DNA of 7,157 nt from assembly GCA_945631445.1 (NCBI GenBank), contig CALZCR010000080.1:1-7157 (forward strand), given 5' to 3'. The stretch is from an uncultured Corynebacterium sp. (GTDB taxonomy: Bacteria > Actinomycetota > Actinomycetes > Mycobacteriales > Mycobacteriaceae). A program made the position numbers and the translations under genes. Shown in pieces: positions 1-5,403 of this stretch; position 1 is the first letter of the stretch; each line of letters starts with the position of its first letter. A model generated the notes under the pieces. It made no database searches. It was not told where the DNA came from and worked only from the letters and a program-made list of their open reading frames with translations.

Positions 1-891
1 GTTGAGCAGGCCGAACATGATGGCCTGGTCGTCGCGCTCCGCCTCCGAGACGGTGCCCGGAGTGAACACCGCGTTACGTGGACGGGTGAAATCGTGTCCG
101 TAGTCGATGCGGGTGAAACCACGGACGATGGTGAATTCCGGTCCCTCGAGCTGGCCCACCAGATAGCCGGAGTGGTCGATGCCGTCGCGCTCCTGGGTGA
201 CCAGCAGGACGTCGTAAATTTCCCCGTCGACTTCGTCGCGCAGCCGCATGATGCGCGGCGCGACCAGCGAAGTGATCTCGATGCCGGCCTCGCCGCTGAA
301 GGTCAGCGGGCCGCGGAAGTCCCAGTCGCGTCCGTCTTCGCTGGTGAGGATGACTGGCTGGGGGGAGTCCATGGGGCCGGAGACCGCCAGCATCAAAAAG
401 CCTTCGTGGCCGGCGTCGCGGTCCTGCTCGCTGTTCCAGCCGGGCACGACGCAGGGGGAACGGAAACGGGCGTAACCGTCGCGGTCAGCGACGGCGGTGC
501 CGACCCGGCGGAACTGGTCGTCCAGCGCGGTGGGCTCGTCGGAGATCGGGCAGTCGTCCTGGACCGTGGCCGCTTCCGCGTATTTGATGGTGTTGTTGTC
601 TTCCGTCGCGGACGTGAAGTATAGGCCGATGCCGTCACCCTCCGCGACGACCGATCCCGCCCGGACGGTGATTTCGTCTCCCTCGGGGGCGAGGACGTCA
701 TCACAGAAGTCCCAGTCCAGCGGGCCGTCTGGCCCGATGGCGTGCCCCCACCGGGCGGGTCCGCCCGGCTTGGGCTGGAACTGGTAGAACATGTGCCACA
801 CGCCGTGGTTGTTGAGAATGCCCGCGGGGGCGTTCAGAACTCCGATTTCGGCGGTGACGTGAAGTTCCGGGCGGTGGATGTCTGCTGCCAC
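1..891 (-). CDS. GH32-like (beta-fructosidase fold) protein with degenerate active site, 3' end outside window
   Basis: Reading from a GTG at 891 gives 297 codons open to the window edge, so the C-terminus is missing. The start is set by an AAGGAGA ribosome binding site 7 nt upstream. The N-terminal part keeps the glycoside hydrolase family 32 layout: R7-P-E-L-H, then L19-N-A-P-A-G at the place of the WMNDPNG motif, W32-H-M-F-Y-Q37, R47-W-G-H-A51, and A78-G-S-V-V near the usual SGSAV. Family members hydrolyse sucrose, sucrose-6-phosphate or fructans with an Asp nucleophile (NDPNG), a transition-state Asp (RDP) and an acid/base Glu (EC). Here these positions read N-A-P-A-G (A21), R-S-P (S145) and V-A-P (V210, with E205 nearby). 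No signal peptide is visible, so it is probably cytosolic. It sits 12 nt behind glgA and is probably co-transcribed with it. The fold assignment is fairly secure; hydrolase activity is doubtful. Confidence 0.8.
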   Translation of the reverse strand, partial: MAADIHRPELHVTAEIGVLNAPAGILNNHGVWHMFYQFQPKPGGPARWGHAIGPDGPLDWDFCDDVLAPEGDEITVRAGSVVAEGDGIGLYFTSATEDNNTIKYAEAATVQDDCPISDEPTALDDQFRRVGTAVADRDGYARFRSPCVVPGWNSEQDRDAGHEGFLMLAVSGPMDSPQPVILTSEDGRDWDFRGPLTFSGEAGIEITSLVAPRIMRLRDEVDGEIYDVLLVTQERDGIDHSGYLVGQLEGPEFTIVRGFTRIDYGHDFTRPRNAVFTPGTVSEAERDDQAIMFGLLN

Positions 892-898
892 TGAGTTT

Positions 899-905
899 TC
901 TCCTT
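899..905 (-). promoter_or_regulatory. Ribosome binding site of the GH32-like gene, overlapping the glgA stop codon
   Basis: On the minus strand the sequence is AAGGAGA, followed by 7 nt and then GTG. Its first two A residues are the last two bases of the glgA TAA stop. The overlap fits translational coupling of the two genes and fixes the start of the downstream gene at 891. Confidence 0.8.
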
Positions 906-2076
906 AACGAAGCGAGTCGTAGATGTCGACGGTTTGTCGGGCGATGGTCGCCCACGAGAACTTCTCCTCCGCACGGACGCGTCCCGCGGCGCCGAAGGCC
1001 TGGGCCCGCGAGCGGTCGGCGACCATGGCGTTGACGGCTTCGGCGATGTCGCGCTCGAAGCTTTCGGCGTCGTTCTCGTCGTAATGCACCAACGTACCCG
1101 TTTCTCCGTCGACGACGACCTCCGGAATGCCTCCCACGTCCGAAGCGACGACCGCTGTGCCGCACGCCATCGCCTCCAGATTCACGATGCCCAGCGGTTC
1201 ATAGATGGACGGGCACACGAAAGTGTCGGCCGCCGAATAGATCTGCGCGATCTGGTCCTGCTTGAGGTGGTCCTGCACCCAGAACACGCCGTCGCGCTCC
1301 GCCTGCAGCTCCTCGACCAACACGCGGGTGCGTTCGGCGATCTCCGGGGTGTCCGGGGCGCCGGCGCACAGCACTAGCTGCACGTCCTCGTCGAAGAACT
1401 TGGCGGCGCGCACGAGGTGCTCCACGCCCTTTTGGCGGGTGATGCGGCCGACGAAAGCGACGATCGGGCGCTGCGGGTCCACGCCCAGCTGCGTCAGGTA
1501 GGAATCCTCGGCGAAGGCCTCACGCGGGTTCCAGATCGCCGTGTCGATGCCGTTGAGCACGACGTGGACCTTCGACTCGTCGATGCGGGGGTAGGCGTCG
1601 AGGATGGAACCCTTCATTCCCGCGGACACGGCGATGACGGCGTCGGCGTATTCCATGGCGTTGCGCTCCGACCAGGAGGAGACGTCGTAGCCGCCGCCGA
1701 GCTGCTCGCGCTTCCACGGGCGGTGCGGTTCCAGGGAGTGGGCGGTGGCCACGTGCGGGATGCCGTGGAGCTGGCCGGTGAGGTGCCCACCCAGGCCCGC
1801 GTACCAGGTGTGCGAATGCACGACGTCGAGGTCGGTGGCGGCGTGGGCCATCCGCAGACCGGTGGACAGGGTCTTGATCGCGGAGTTCGCCTCCTCGAGC
1901 AGGGGGTCGACGCCGTGGACGAAGACGCCCGCCTCGTCCCGGGGGGCGCCCATGCAATGGACGTCGACGTCCACGCCGTCGATGTCGCGCATGAACCGGG
2001 TCAGCTCCGTCACGTGCACGCCAGCTCCGCCGTAGATTTCCGGCGGATATTCTCTTGTCATCATTCCGACTCTCAT
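904..2076 (-). CDS. glgA: Glycogen synthase, Corynebacterium-type GT4 (ADP-glucose dependent)
   Basis: This is a 390-residue GT-B fold retaining glycosyltransferase of family GT4, which transfers glucose from ADP-glucose to an alpha-glucan acceptor in the cytosol. Visible motifs are the N-terminal M-R-V-G-M-M-T-R-E-Y-P-P with G17-G-A-G-V-H (acceptor/nucleotide loop), V-G-R-I-T-R-Q-K-G (R211 and K216, which bind the sugar-nucleotide phosphates in this superfamily) and the E-x7-E motif E293-P-L-G-I-V-N-L-E301. The start is put at ATG 2076 because the family begins with this MRV..REYPP segment; the 27-residue upstream extension to 2157 is low-complexity and covers the promoter region. Bacterial GlgA of the E. 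coli type is GT5 and longer, with a KTGGL loop, so this is the actinobacterial type. Its mycobacterial relative is GlgM, which makes maltose-1-phosphate, so the acceptor cannot be settled from sequence. It is divergent from glgC, which supplies its substrate. Confidence 0.95.
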   Translation of the reverse strand: MRVGMMTREYPPEIYGGAGVHVTELTRFMRDIDGVDVDVHCMGAPRDEAGVFVHGVDPLLEEANSAIKTLSTGLRMAHAATDLDVVHSHTWYAGLGGHLTGQLHGIPHVATAHSLEPHRPWKREQLGGGYDVSSWSERNAMEYADAVIAVSAGMKGSILDAYPRIDESKVHVVLNGIDTAIWNPREAFAEDSYLTQLGVDPQRPIVAFVGRITRQKGVEHLVRAAKFFDEDVQLVLCAGAPDTPEIAERTRVLVEELQAERDGVFWVQDHLKQDQIAQIYSAADTFVCPSIYEPLGIVNLEAMACGTAVVASDVGGIPEVVVDGETGTLVHYDENDAESFERDIAEAVNAMVADRSRAQAFGAAGRVRAEEKFSWATIARQTVDIYDSLR

Positions 2077-2083
2077 GTCCGCC

Positions 2084-2089
2084 AGACTA
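2084..2089 (-). promoter_or_regulatory. Candidate -10 box of glgA (leaderless start)
   Basis: On the minus strand TAGTCT matches the corynebacterial TANNNT -10 pattern and ends 7 nt before the glgA ATG. Transcription would then begin at or within a base or two of the start codon. No good SD sequence precedes the ATG, which agrees with a leaderless mRNA. I see no convincing -35 hexamer, which is often weak in this group. Confidence 0.45.
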
Positions 2090-2152
2090 ATCGGGAAAAA
2101 CTTTCGGTGCAGTCCCGTTCGGGGGCAATTCCGGCGCTCGCCTCCAAACGGG

Positions 2153-2176
2153 GTCACGAAGCCCTGCAGAGGTGAC
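2153..2176. promoter_or_regulatory. Inverted repeat GTCAC-N14-GTGAC in the glgA/glgC intergenic region
   Basis: Two 5-nt arms, GTCAC (2153-2157) and GTGAC (2172-2176), are exact reverse complements with a 14-nt spacer that contains CTGCAG (2164-2169). The element lies just upstream of the proposed glgC -10. Short arms this far apart can arise by chance, so this is only a candidate operator. The glgA/glgC region of Corynebacterium glutamicum is known to be bound by carbon regulators (RamA, GlxR), but this repeat is not a good GlxR consensus. Confidence 0.3.
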
Positions 2177-2186
2177 GAAAATTAAA

Positions 2187-2192
2187 TAAGCT
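2187..2192 (+). promoter_or_regulatory. Candidate -10 box of glgC (leaderless start)
   Basis: TAAGCT fits the TANNNT -10 pattern and ends 7 nt before the glgC GTG. That is the same spacing as on the glgA side. It lies in the only A/T-rich patch of the intergenic region (AATTAAATAAG). TTAAAT at 2182-2187 is an alternative -10 that would leave a leader of a few bases. The stretch before GTG has only a weak GAAG as a possible SD. Confidence 0.4.
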
Positions 2193-2199
2193 GAAGATT

Positions 2200-3417
2200 G
2201 TGAAAACGCAGCCAAATGTTCTTGCCATCGTCCTCGCCGGCGGCGAAGGGAAACGACTCTTTCCCCTGACGGAGGACCGCGCCAAGCCCGCCGTCCCGTT
2301 CGGAGGAACCTACCGACTGATTGACTTCGTGTTGTCTAACCTGGTCAACGCCGGTTTCCTGAAGATCGCCGTGCTGACGCAGTACAAGTCCCACTCCCTG
2401 GACCGGCACATCTCCCAGGCCTGGAACCTCTCGGGCCCCACCCGTCAGTACATCGCCTCCGTGCCCGCCCAGCAGCGCCGCGGCAAGCGCTGGTACAACG
2501 GCTCCGCCGACGCCATCGTGCAGTCGCTGAACCTCATCTACGACGAAAAGCCCGACTACGTCATCGTCTTCGGCGCCGACCACGTCTACCGCATGGACCC
2601 GTCGCAGATGGTCGCCGACCACATCGCCTCCGGCAAGTCCTGCACCGTCGCCGGCATCCGGGTGCCGCGCATGGAGGCCACCGCCTTCGGCGTCATCGAC
2701 GCTGACGACGAAGGCACCATCACCAGCTTCCTGGAGAAGCCGGCGGACCCGCCGGGCACCCACGACGACCCGGACGCGGCCTACGCCTCCATGGGCAACT
2801 ACGTGTTCACCACCGAGGCCCTGATCTCCGCGCTGCTCGAGGACGAGCAGAACGAGGAGTCCCAGCACGACATGGGCGGCGACATCATCCCGTACTTCGT
2901 GGAGCGCGAGGAAGCCCACGTCTACGACTTTTCCGCGAACGAGATCCCCGGCTCAACCGAGCGCGACCAGGGCTACTGGCGCGACGTGGGCACCCTGGAC
3001 AGCTACTACGAGGCGCACATGGACCTGATCTCCGTGCACCCGGTGTTCAACCTGTACAACAGCGCCTGGCCGATCCACACCACGGACGACTCGAACCTCC
3101 CGCCGGCGAAGTTCGTCCAAGGCGGCATCGCGCAATCCTCCATGGTGGCCCCCGGCTCGATCATCTCCGGCGGCACCGTGCGTAACTCGGTGGTCTCTTC
3201 CGGAGTGCACATCGACGAAGGCGCCACGGTCGAAGGCTCCGTCCTGTTGCCGGGCGTGCACATCGGCAAGGGCGCGGTGGTCCGCCACGCCATTTTGGAT
3301 AAAAACGTCTACGTCCGGGAAGGCGAAATCATCGGGGTGGACCGCACCCGGGACGAATCCCGCTTCAAGGTCTCCGCCGGCGGCGTCGTCGTCGTGGGCA
3401 AGAACGAAGTGGTCTAG
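2200..3417 (+). CDS. glgC: Glucose-1-phosphate adenylyltransferase (ADP-glucose pyrophosphorylase)
   Basis: A 405-residue cytosolic enzyme that makes ADP-glucose and pyrophosphate from ATP and glucose-1-phosphate, the committed step of bacterial glycogen synthesis. The nucleotidyltransferase domain (about 1-280) shows the signature [13 protein letters not shown] (12-24), [10 protein letters not shown] (27-36), Y-R-L-I-D-F (38-43), G-A-D-H-V-Y-R-M-D (125-133) with the catalytic-site Asp, the sugar-phosphate motif F-L-E-K-P (177-181) and Y-W-R-D-V-G-T (259-265). The C-terminal 100 residues carry left-handed beta-helix hexapeptide repeats, as expected for the allosteric, tetramer-forming domain. 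Length matches the family. The start is GTG; the next residues ([14 protein letters not shown]) fit the family N-terminus. It is divergent from glgA and convergent with the methyltransferase gene. Confidence 0.97.
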   Translation: MKTQPNVLAIVLAGGEGKRLFPLTEDRAKPAVPFGGTYRLIDFVLSNLVNAGFLKIAVLTQYKSHSLDRHISQAWNLSGPTRQYIASVPAQQRRGKRWYNGSADAIVQSLNLIYDEKPDYVIVFGADHVYRMDPSQMVADHIASGKSCTVAGIRVPRMEATAFGVIDADDEGTITSFLEKPADPPGTHDDPDAAYASMGNYVFTTEALISALLEDEQNEESQHDMGGDIIPYFVEREEAHVYDFSANEIPGSTERDQGYWRDVGTLDSYYEAHMDLISVHPVFNLYNSAWPIHTTDDSNLPPAKFVQGGIAQSSMVAPGSIISGGTVRNSVVSSGVHIDEGATVEGSVLLPGVHIGKGAVVRHAILDKNVYVREGEIIGVDRTRDESRFKVSAGGVVVVGKNEVV

Positions 3418-3434
3418 CCGCCCCCCAGTCGGCT
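3416..3434. terminator. Weak hairpin between convergent glgC and methyltransferase gene
   Basis: AGCCG (3416-3420) can pair with CGGCT (3430-3434) around a 9-nt C-rich loop, starting in the glgC stop codon. The gap between the two convergent stops is only 34 nt (3418-3451). No T-run follows on either strand, so it is not a textbook intrinsic terminator; it may be no more than a transcript-end hairpin. Confidence 0.25.
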
Positions 3435-3451
3435 GTGACGAGCCCGCCCGG

Positions 3452-4096
3452 CTAGGAACTGCGGGTGACCAGCGTCATGCCCGCGCCGAAAGGCAGGCGG
3501 GTGACCAGGGCGTCGTCGAGTTCCCGGACCATCTCTTCGGCCTGGCGGGCGGCGGCGGTGTCGCGGTCGCGGCGGGTCTCGTCCGCGATGGTCCCGTCGA
3601 GCAGCGCGTCGACCAGCACCAGCGTTCCACCGGGGCTCAGCAACGGCCACGCGGACTGGACGACCACGGGCAGGTCGATGGTGTCCACGTCGACATAGAC
3701 GAGCTGATAGGCGCCGGTGGCCAGCCGCCCCATCACGTCCAGCGGGTGGGACGGCAGGAAGCGCACCCGGGACCCGGCGTGGCCGGCCTGCCGGAAGAGG
3801 CGCTTGGCCTTGTTGTGGTGTGTGGCCTCCGGATCGATGCACGTGAGCGTGGATTTCGCGGGCAGGCCGGCGAGCAGGTACAGCCCCACGACCGCGGCGG
3901 CGGGGGTGACGGCGACCGCCCCCGAGCCCTCCCGGCCGCCGGCGGCGGCCAACGTGCTCAACAACTGGCCGGTCACCTCATCGGGGACGTCGAGCCCGAA
4001 CTCCGCGGCGTCGGCGCGGGCGTCCCGCAGCGCCGGGGAGATCTCGCTGGTCTCTTCGATGTAGGTGGTCAGTGCGTCGTATGCCGGATCAGTCAC
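3452..4096 (-). CDS. Putative O-methyltransferase (class I SAM-fold, CCoAOMT-like), divergent from sigE
   Basis: A 214-residue protein with the helical N-terminus of family-3 O-methyltransferases (I-E-E-T-S-E-I-S-P near 13-21; E-F-G-L-D-V-P-D at 32-39) followed by a Rossmann core. Visible elements are the L-T-C-I-D-P-E strand with the acidic ribose ligand D88, V-Y-V-D-V-D-T (133-139), L-V-D-A-L-L-D-G-T (161-169) and the closing L-P-F-G-A-G-M-T-L-V (201-210), which matches the LP.G.GLTL ending of the family. Motif I, normally E-x-G-x-G-x-G, instead reads A-V-T-P-A-A-A-V-V-G (62-71). The usual D-A-D-K and D-N metal-ligand motifs read D-V-D-T and D-A. Substrate is unknown. The start is GTG 4096, preceded by TAGACT with no SD. 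The same divergent arrangement with sigE exists in mycobacteria (Rv1220c-type gene), so the pairing is old. The fold call is firm; activity is uncertain. Confidence 0.88.
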   Translation of the reverse strand: MTDPAYDALTTYIEETSEISPALRDARADAAEFGLDVPDEVTGQLLSTLAAAGGREGSGAVAVTPAAAVVGLYLLAGLPAKSTLTCIDPEATHHNKAKRLFRQAGHAGSRVRFLPSHPLDVMGRLATGAYQLVYVDVDTIDLPVVVQSAWPLLSPGGTLVLVDALLDGTIADETRRDRDTAAARQAEEMVRELDDALVTRLPFGAGMTLVTRSS

Positions 4097-4102
4097 GCCT
4101 AC

Positions 4103-4108
4103 AGTCTA
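4103..4108 (-). promoter_or_regulatory. Candidate -10 box of the methyltransferase gene (leaderless start)
   Basis: On the minus strand TAGACT fits TANNNT and is followed by 6 nt (GTAGGC) and the GTG start at 4096. There is no SD in the gap, so a leaderless transcript is the simplest reading. No clear -35 is seen at 16-18 nt. Confidence 0.4.
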
Positions 4109-4118
4109 GGTGCCCCGC

Positions 4119-4151
4119 ACCGCCAAGCGGTACAGATCCCGGCGGTCCGGG
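4119..4151. repeat. Two adjacent small hairpins in the methyltransferase/sigE control region
   Basis: ACCGC-CAA-GCGGT (4119-4131) and CCCGG-CGGT-CCGGG (4138-4151) are perfect 5-bp inverted repeats with 3- and 4-nt loops, separated by 6 nt. They lie upstream of the methyltransferase start and about 80-115 nt before sigE. There is no T-run, so they are not obvious terminators. They could be operator half-sites, or chance in GC-rich DNA. Confidence 0.3.
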
Positions 4152-4198
4152 GGAGCGCGGGCGAAAAATATGCCTCGGCGACGGATTCACAGCGTCGT

Positions 4199-4215
4199 GC
4201 CAACCTTTTATTGGC
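4199..4215. promoter_or_regulatory. Inverted repeat GCCAA-N7-TTGGC upstream of sigE
   Basis: GCCAA (4199-4203) and TTGGC (4211-4215) are exact reverse complements around CCTTTTA, ending 18 nt before the first possible sigE start. The T-rich centre is the most A/T-rich spot close to the gene and may overlap its -10 (TTTATT, 4207-4212). I did not find a clear SigE/SigH-type GGAA...GTT promoter in the 137-nt intergenic stretch 4097-4233. Confidence 0.3.
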
Positions 4216-4233
4216 GTGTGGTGAGCGTCGTTT

Positions 4234-4932
4234 GTGACAATGGGGGACATGACGAGAAAGCGTGGCTCAGACGATCCTTTCCCTGCCGGTGCCGTCAGCG
4301 AGGTGACGTCGGATTCACACGGTCCGGCGCACGACCCGGCTGTGCTGGAGGGGGAAGAATTGAGCGCCACCGAGGCTTTTGACGCGGGCGATGGGGAGAT
4401 GCCCAGCTGGGAGGAGCTGGTGGTGGAGCACGCAGACAGCGTCTACCGCTTGGCCTACCGGCTCTCGGGCAATCAGCACGACGCCGAGGACCTGACCCAG
4501 GAAACCTTCATGCGGGTGTTTCGCTCGCTCAAGAATTACCGCCCCGGCACGTTCCGGGGGTGGCTGCACCGCATCACCACGAACCTTTTCCTGGACATGG
4601 TCCGCCACCGCGGCAAGATCCGGATGGAGGCGCTGCCCGAGGACTACGAACGGGTCCCCGGCAAGGAGATGACCCCGGAGCAGGCCTACACGGTCTCGAA
4701 CCTGGACCCGACGCTGCAGCAGGCGCTGGACGAGCTCAGCCCCAACTACCGCGTCACGGTGGTGCTCTGTGACGTCGTGGGCATGAGCTACGACGAGATC
4801 GCGGACACCCTGGGGGTGAAGATGGGCACCGTGCGTTCCCGCATCCACCGCGGCAGGACGCAGCTGCGCAACCACATCGAGGCGGTCGCCCGCGAAGACG
4901 AGGACGCGAAGCTGCTGATCCGTTCGCGGTGA
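4234..4932 (+). CDS. sigE: ECF-type RNA polymerase sigma factor SigE
   Basis: Extracytoplasmic-function sigma factor that directs RNA polymerase to envelope-stress promoters. From the GTG at 4234 it is 232 residues. Region 2 (about 60-128) includes W59-[13 protein letters not shown] (71-80), [10 protein letters not shown] (83-92) and G-W-L-H-R-I-T-T-N (109-117). Region 4 (about 160-215) has [13 protein letters not shown] and the helix-turn-helix [18 protein letters not shown] (186-203). The closest known relative is mycobacterial SigE, with which long stretches agree. The first 55 residues are acidic, poorly conserved and carry several possible starts (GTG 4234, ATG 4240, ATG 4249, TTG 4360); none of the first three has a good SD. 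An anti-sigma gene follows directly. Confidence 0.96.
   Translation: MTMGDMTRKRGSDDPFPAGAVSEVTSDSHGPAHDPAVLEGEELSATEAFDAGDGEMPSWEELVVEHADSVYRLAYRLSGNQHDAEDLTQETFMRVFRSLKNYRPGTFRGWLHRITTNLFLDMVRHRGKIRMEALPEDYERVPGKEMTPEQAYTVSNLDPTLQQALDELSPNYRVTVVLCDVVGMSYDEIADTLGVKMGTVRSRIHRGRTQLRNHIEAVAREDEDAKLLIRSR
4347..4362 (+). promoter_or_regulatory. Internal ribosome binding site and alternative in-frame TTG start of sigE
   Basis: GGAGG (4347-4351), within GGAGGGGGAAG, lies 8 nt before an in-frame TTG at 4360-4362. Translation from there would give a 190-residue SigE that still contains all of region 2 and region 4. This is the best SD-to-start arrangement in the gene. It also encodes E/G-rich residues, so it could be coincidental. 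Confidence 0.4.
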
Positions 4933-4945
4933 CCGGCGTCGGTGA

Positions 4946-4953
4946 GGAGAGGA
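4946..4953 (+). promoter_or_regulatory. Ribosome binding site of the anti-sigma factor gene
   Basis: The purine run GGAGAGGA lies 13 nt after the sigE stop and 9 nt before TTG 4963. It would fall inside the coding sequence if the GTG at 4942 were used, so it argues for the TTG start. The short gap to sigE fits co-translation of sigma and anti-sigma. Confidence 0.6.
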
Positions 4954-4962
4954 CTGAAGTCT

Positions 4963-5370
4963 TTGTTGGATCACAGCGCGGGCCCGCGGGCCCGTCGACC
5001 GCGCCGGAAGCGTCATTTCAGCTCGACCGAGCACCTGAGCCCGGAAGCGGTGGCGGCGTTCGCCGACGACGAGTTGACCGGCTCCGCCGCCCATCGGGCG
5101 CGGGTGCACCTGGTGCAGTGCGACCTAGGCCGTTTCGACACGCACAGCCAGCGCGGCACCGCCGACTGGTTGCGGGGCACTCATCTGGCGGAAGACGTGC
5201 GCGCGCCGCGTGACCTGGTGGCGAGGTTGGCGTCGTTGTCGGCCGGGCCTTTGACGCCGGGCCCGGACGCGGACGCCCTGCAGGCGGCCGGGACGGAAGA
5301 TTTCTTCGACCGCATGGCCACCACTTTCCGGGCCTTGCGTCGACGAAACGGGCGCGGCGCCGAGCGTTGA
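4963..5370 (+). CDS. cseE: SigE anti-sigma factor (CseE/RseA-type, zinc-motif variant)
   Basis: A small soluble protein of 135 residues (142 if GTG 4942 is used) placed 30 nt after sigE, the usual position of the cognate anti-sigma factor that holds SigE inactive. After a basic N-terminus, H-L-S-P-E-A-V-A-A-F-A-D-D-E-L (24-38) matches the conserved N-terminal helix of actinobacterial RseA/CseE proteins, and H44-R-A-R-V-H-L-V-Q-C53 matches the following helix. The zinc-binding anti-sigma motif should read H-x3-C-x2-C. Here it reads H49-L-V-Q-C53-D-L-G56, so the last Cys is Gly (GGC at 5128-5130). The C-terminal half (D-L-V-A-R-L-A-S-L) is typical. No transmembrane segment is visible. Identification rests on position plus the N-terminal motif; redox or zinc control may be altered. 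Confidence 0.88.
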   Translation: MLDHSAGPRARRPRRKRHFSSTEHLSPEAVAAFADDELTGSAAHRARVHLVQCDLGRFDTHSQRGTADWLRGTHLAEDVRAPRDLVARLASLSAGPLTPGPDADALQAAGTEDFFDRMATTFRALRRRNGRGAER

Positions 5371-5391
5371 GCATCCGGCCGACACTTTTAC

Positions 5392-5399
5392 TAAGGTGA
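5392..5399 (+). promoter_or_regulatory. SD-like or -10-like element before tatB
   Basis: AAGGTGA (5393-5399) could be the ribosome binding site, 4 nt before GTG 5404, which is rather close. The overlapping TAAGGT (5392-5397) also fits TANNNT, with TTGAGC (5367-5372) as a -35 at 19 nt. tatB may therefore be read through from cseE, have its own promoter, or both; the sequence does not decide. The cseE-tatB gap is 33 nt. Confidence 0.35.
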
Positions 5400-5403
5400 A
5401 TGT

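Noticed and set aside
94..624. + strand open frame (176 codons) opposite the GH32-like gene
   Set aside because: The minus strand has a recognisable family, a good SD and an open frame to the window edge; the + frame shows only repetitive Val/Asp/Gly composition.
2077..2157. 27-residue N-terminal extension of GlgA to an upstream ATG
   Set aside because: The family begins at MRVGMMTREYPP; the extension is unlike the family, has no SD support and would include the proposed -10.
1417..2175. + strand open frame (252 codons) opposite glgA
   Set aside because: Shadow of glgA with no recognisable motif and running through the divergent promoter region.
2101..2199. GlxR (CRP-type) site in the glgA/glgC region
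   Set aside because: I looked for TGTGA-N6-TCACA and found no acceptable match; the GTCAC/GTGAC arms are too far apart and in the opposite order.
2182..2919. - strand open frame (245 codons) opposite glgC
   Set aside because: Antisense of a fully motif-supported glgC; His/Val/Gly-rich shadow composition.
3418..3451. Classical rho-independent terminator between glgC and the methyltransferase gene
   Set aside because: Only a 5-bp stem with a 9-nt loop and no T-run on either strand.
4942..4962. GTG 4942 as start of the anti-sigma factor
   Set aside because: It would place the strong SD-like GGAGAGGA inside the gene and has no SD of its own; TTG 4963 is 9 nt after that SD. Not excluded completely.
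4315..5109. - strand open frame opposite sigE and cseE
   Set aside because: Covers two genes with clear sigma and anti-sigma motifs; no motif of its own.
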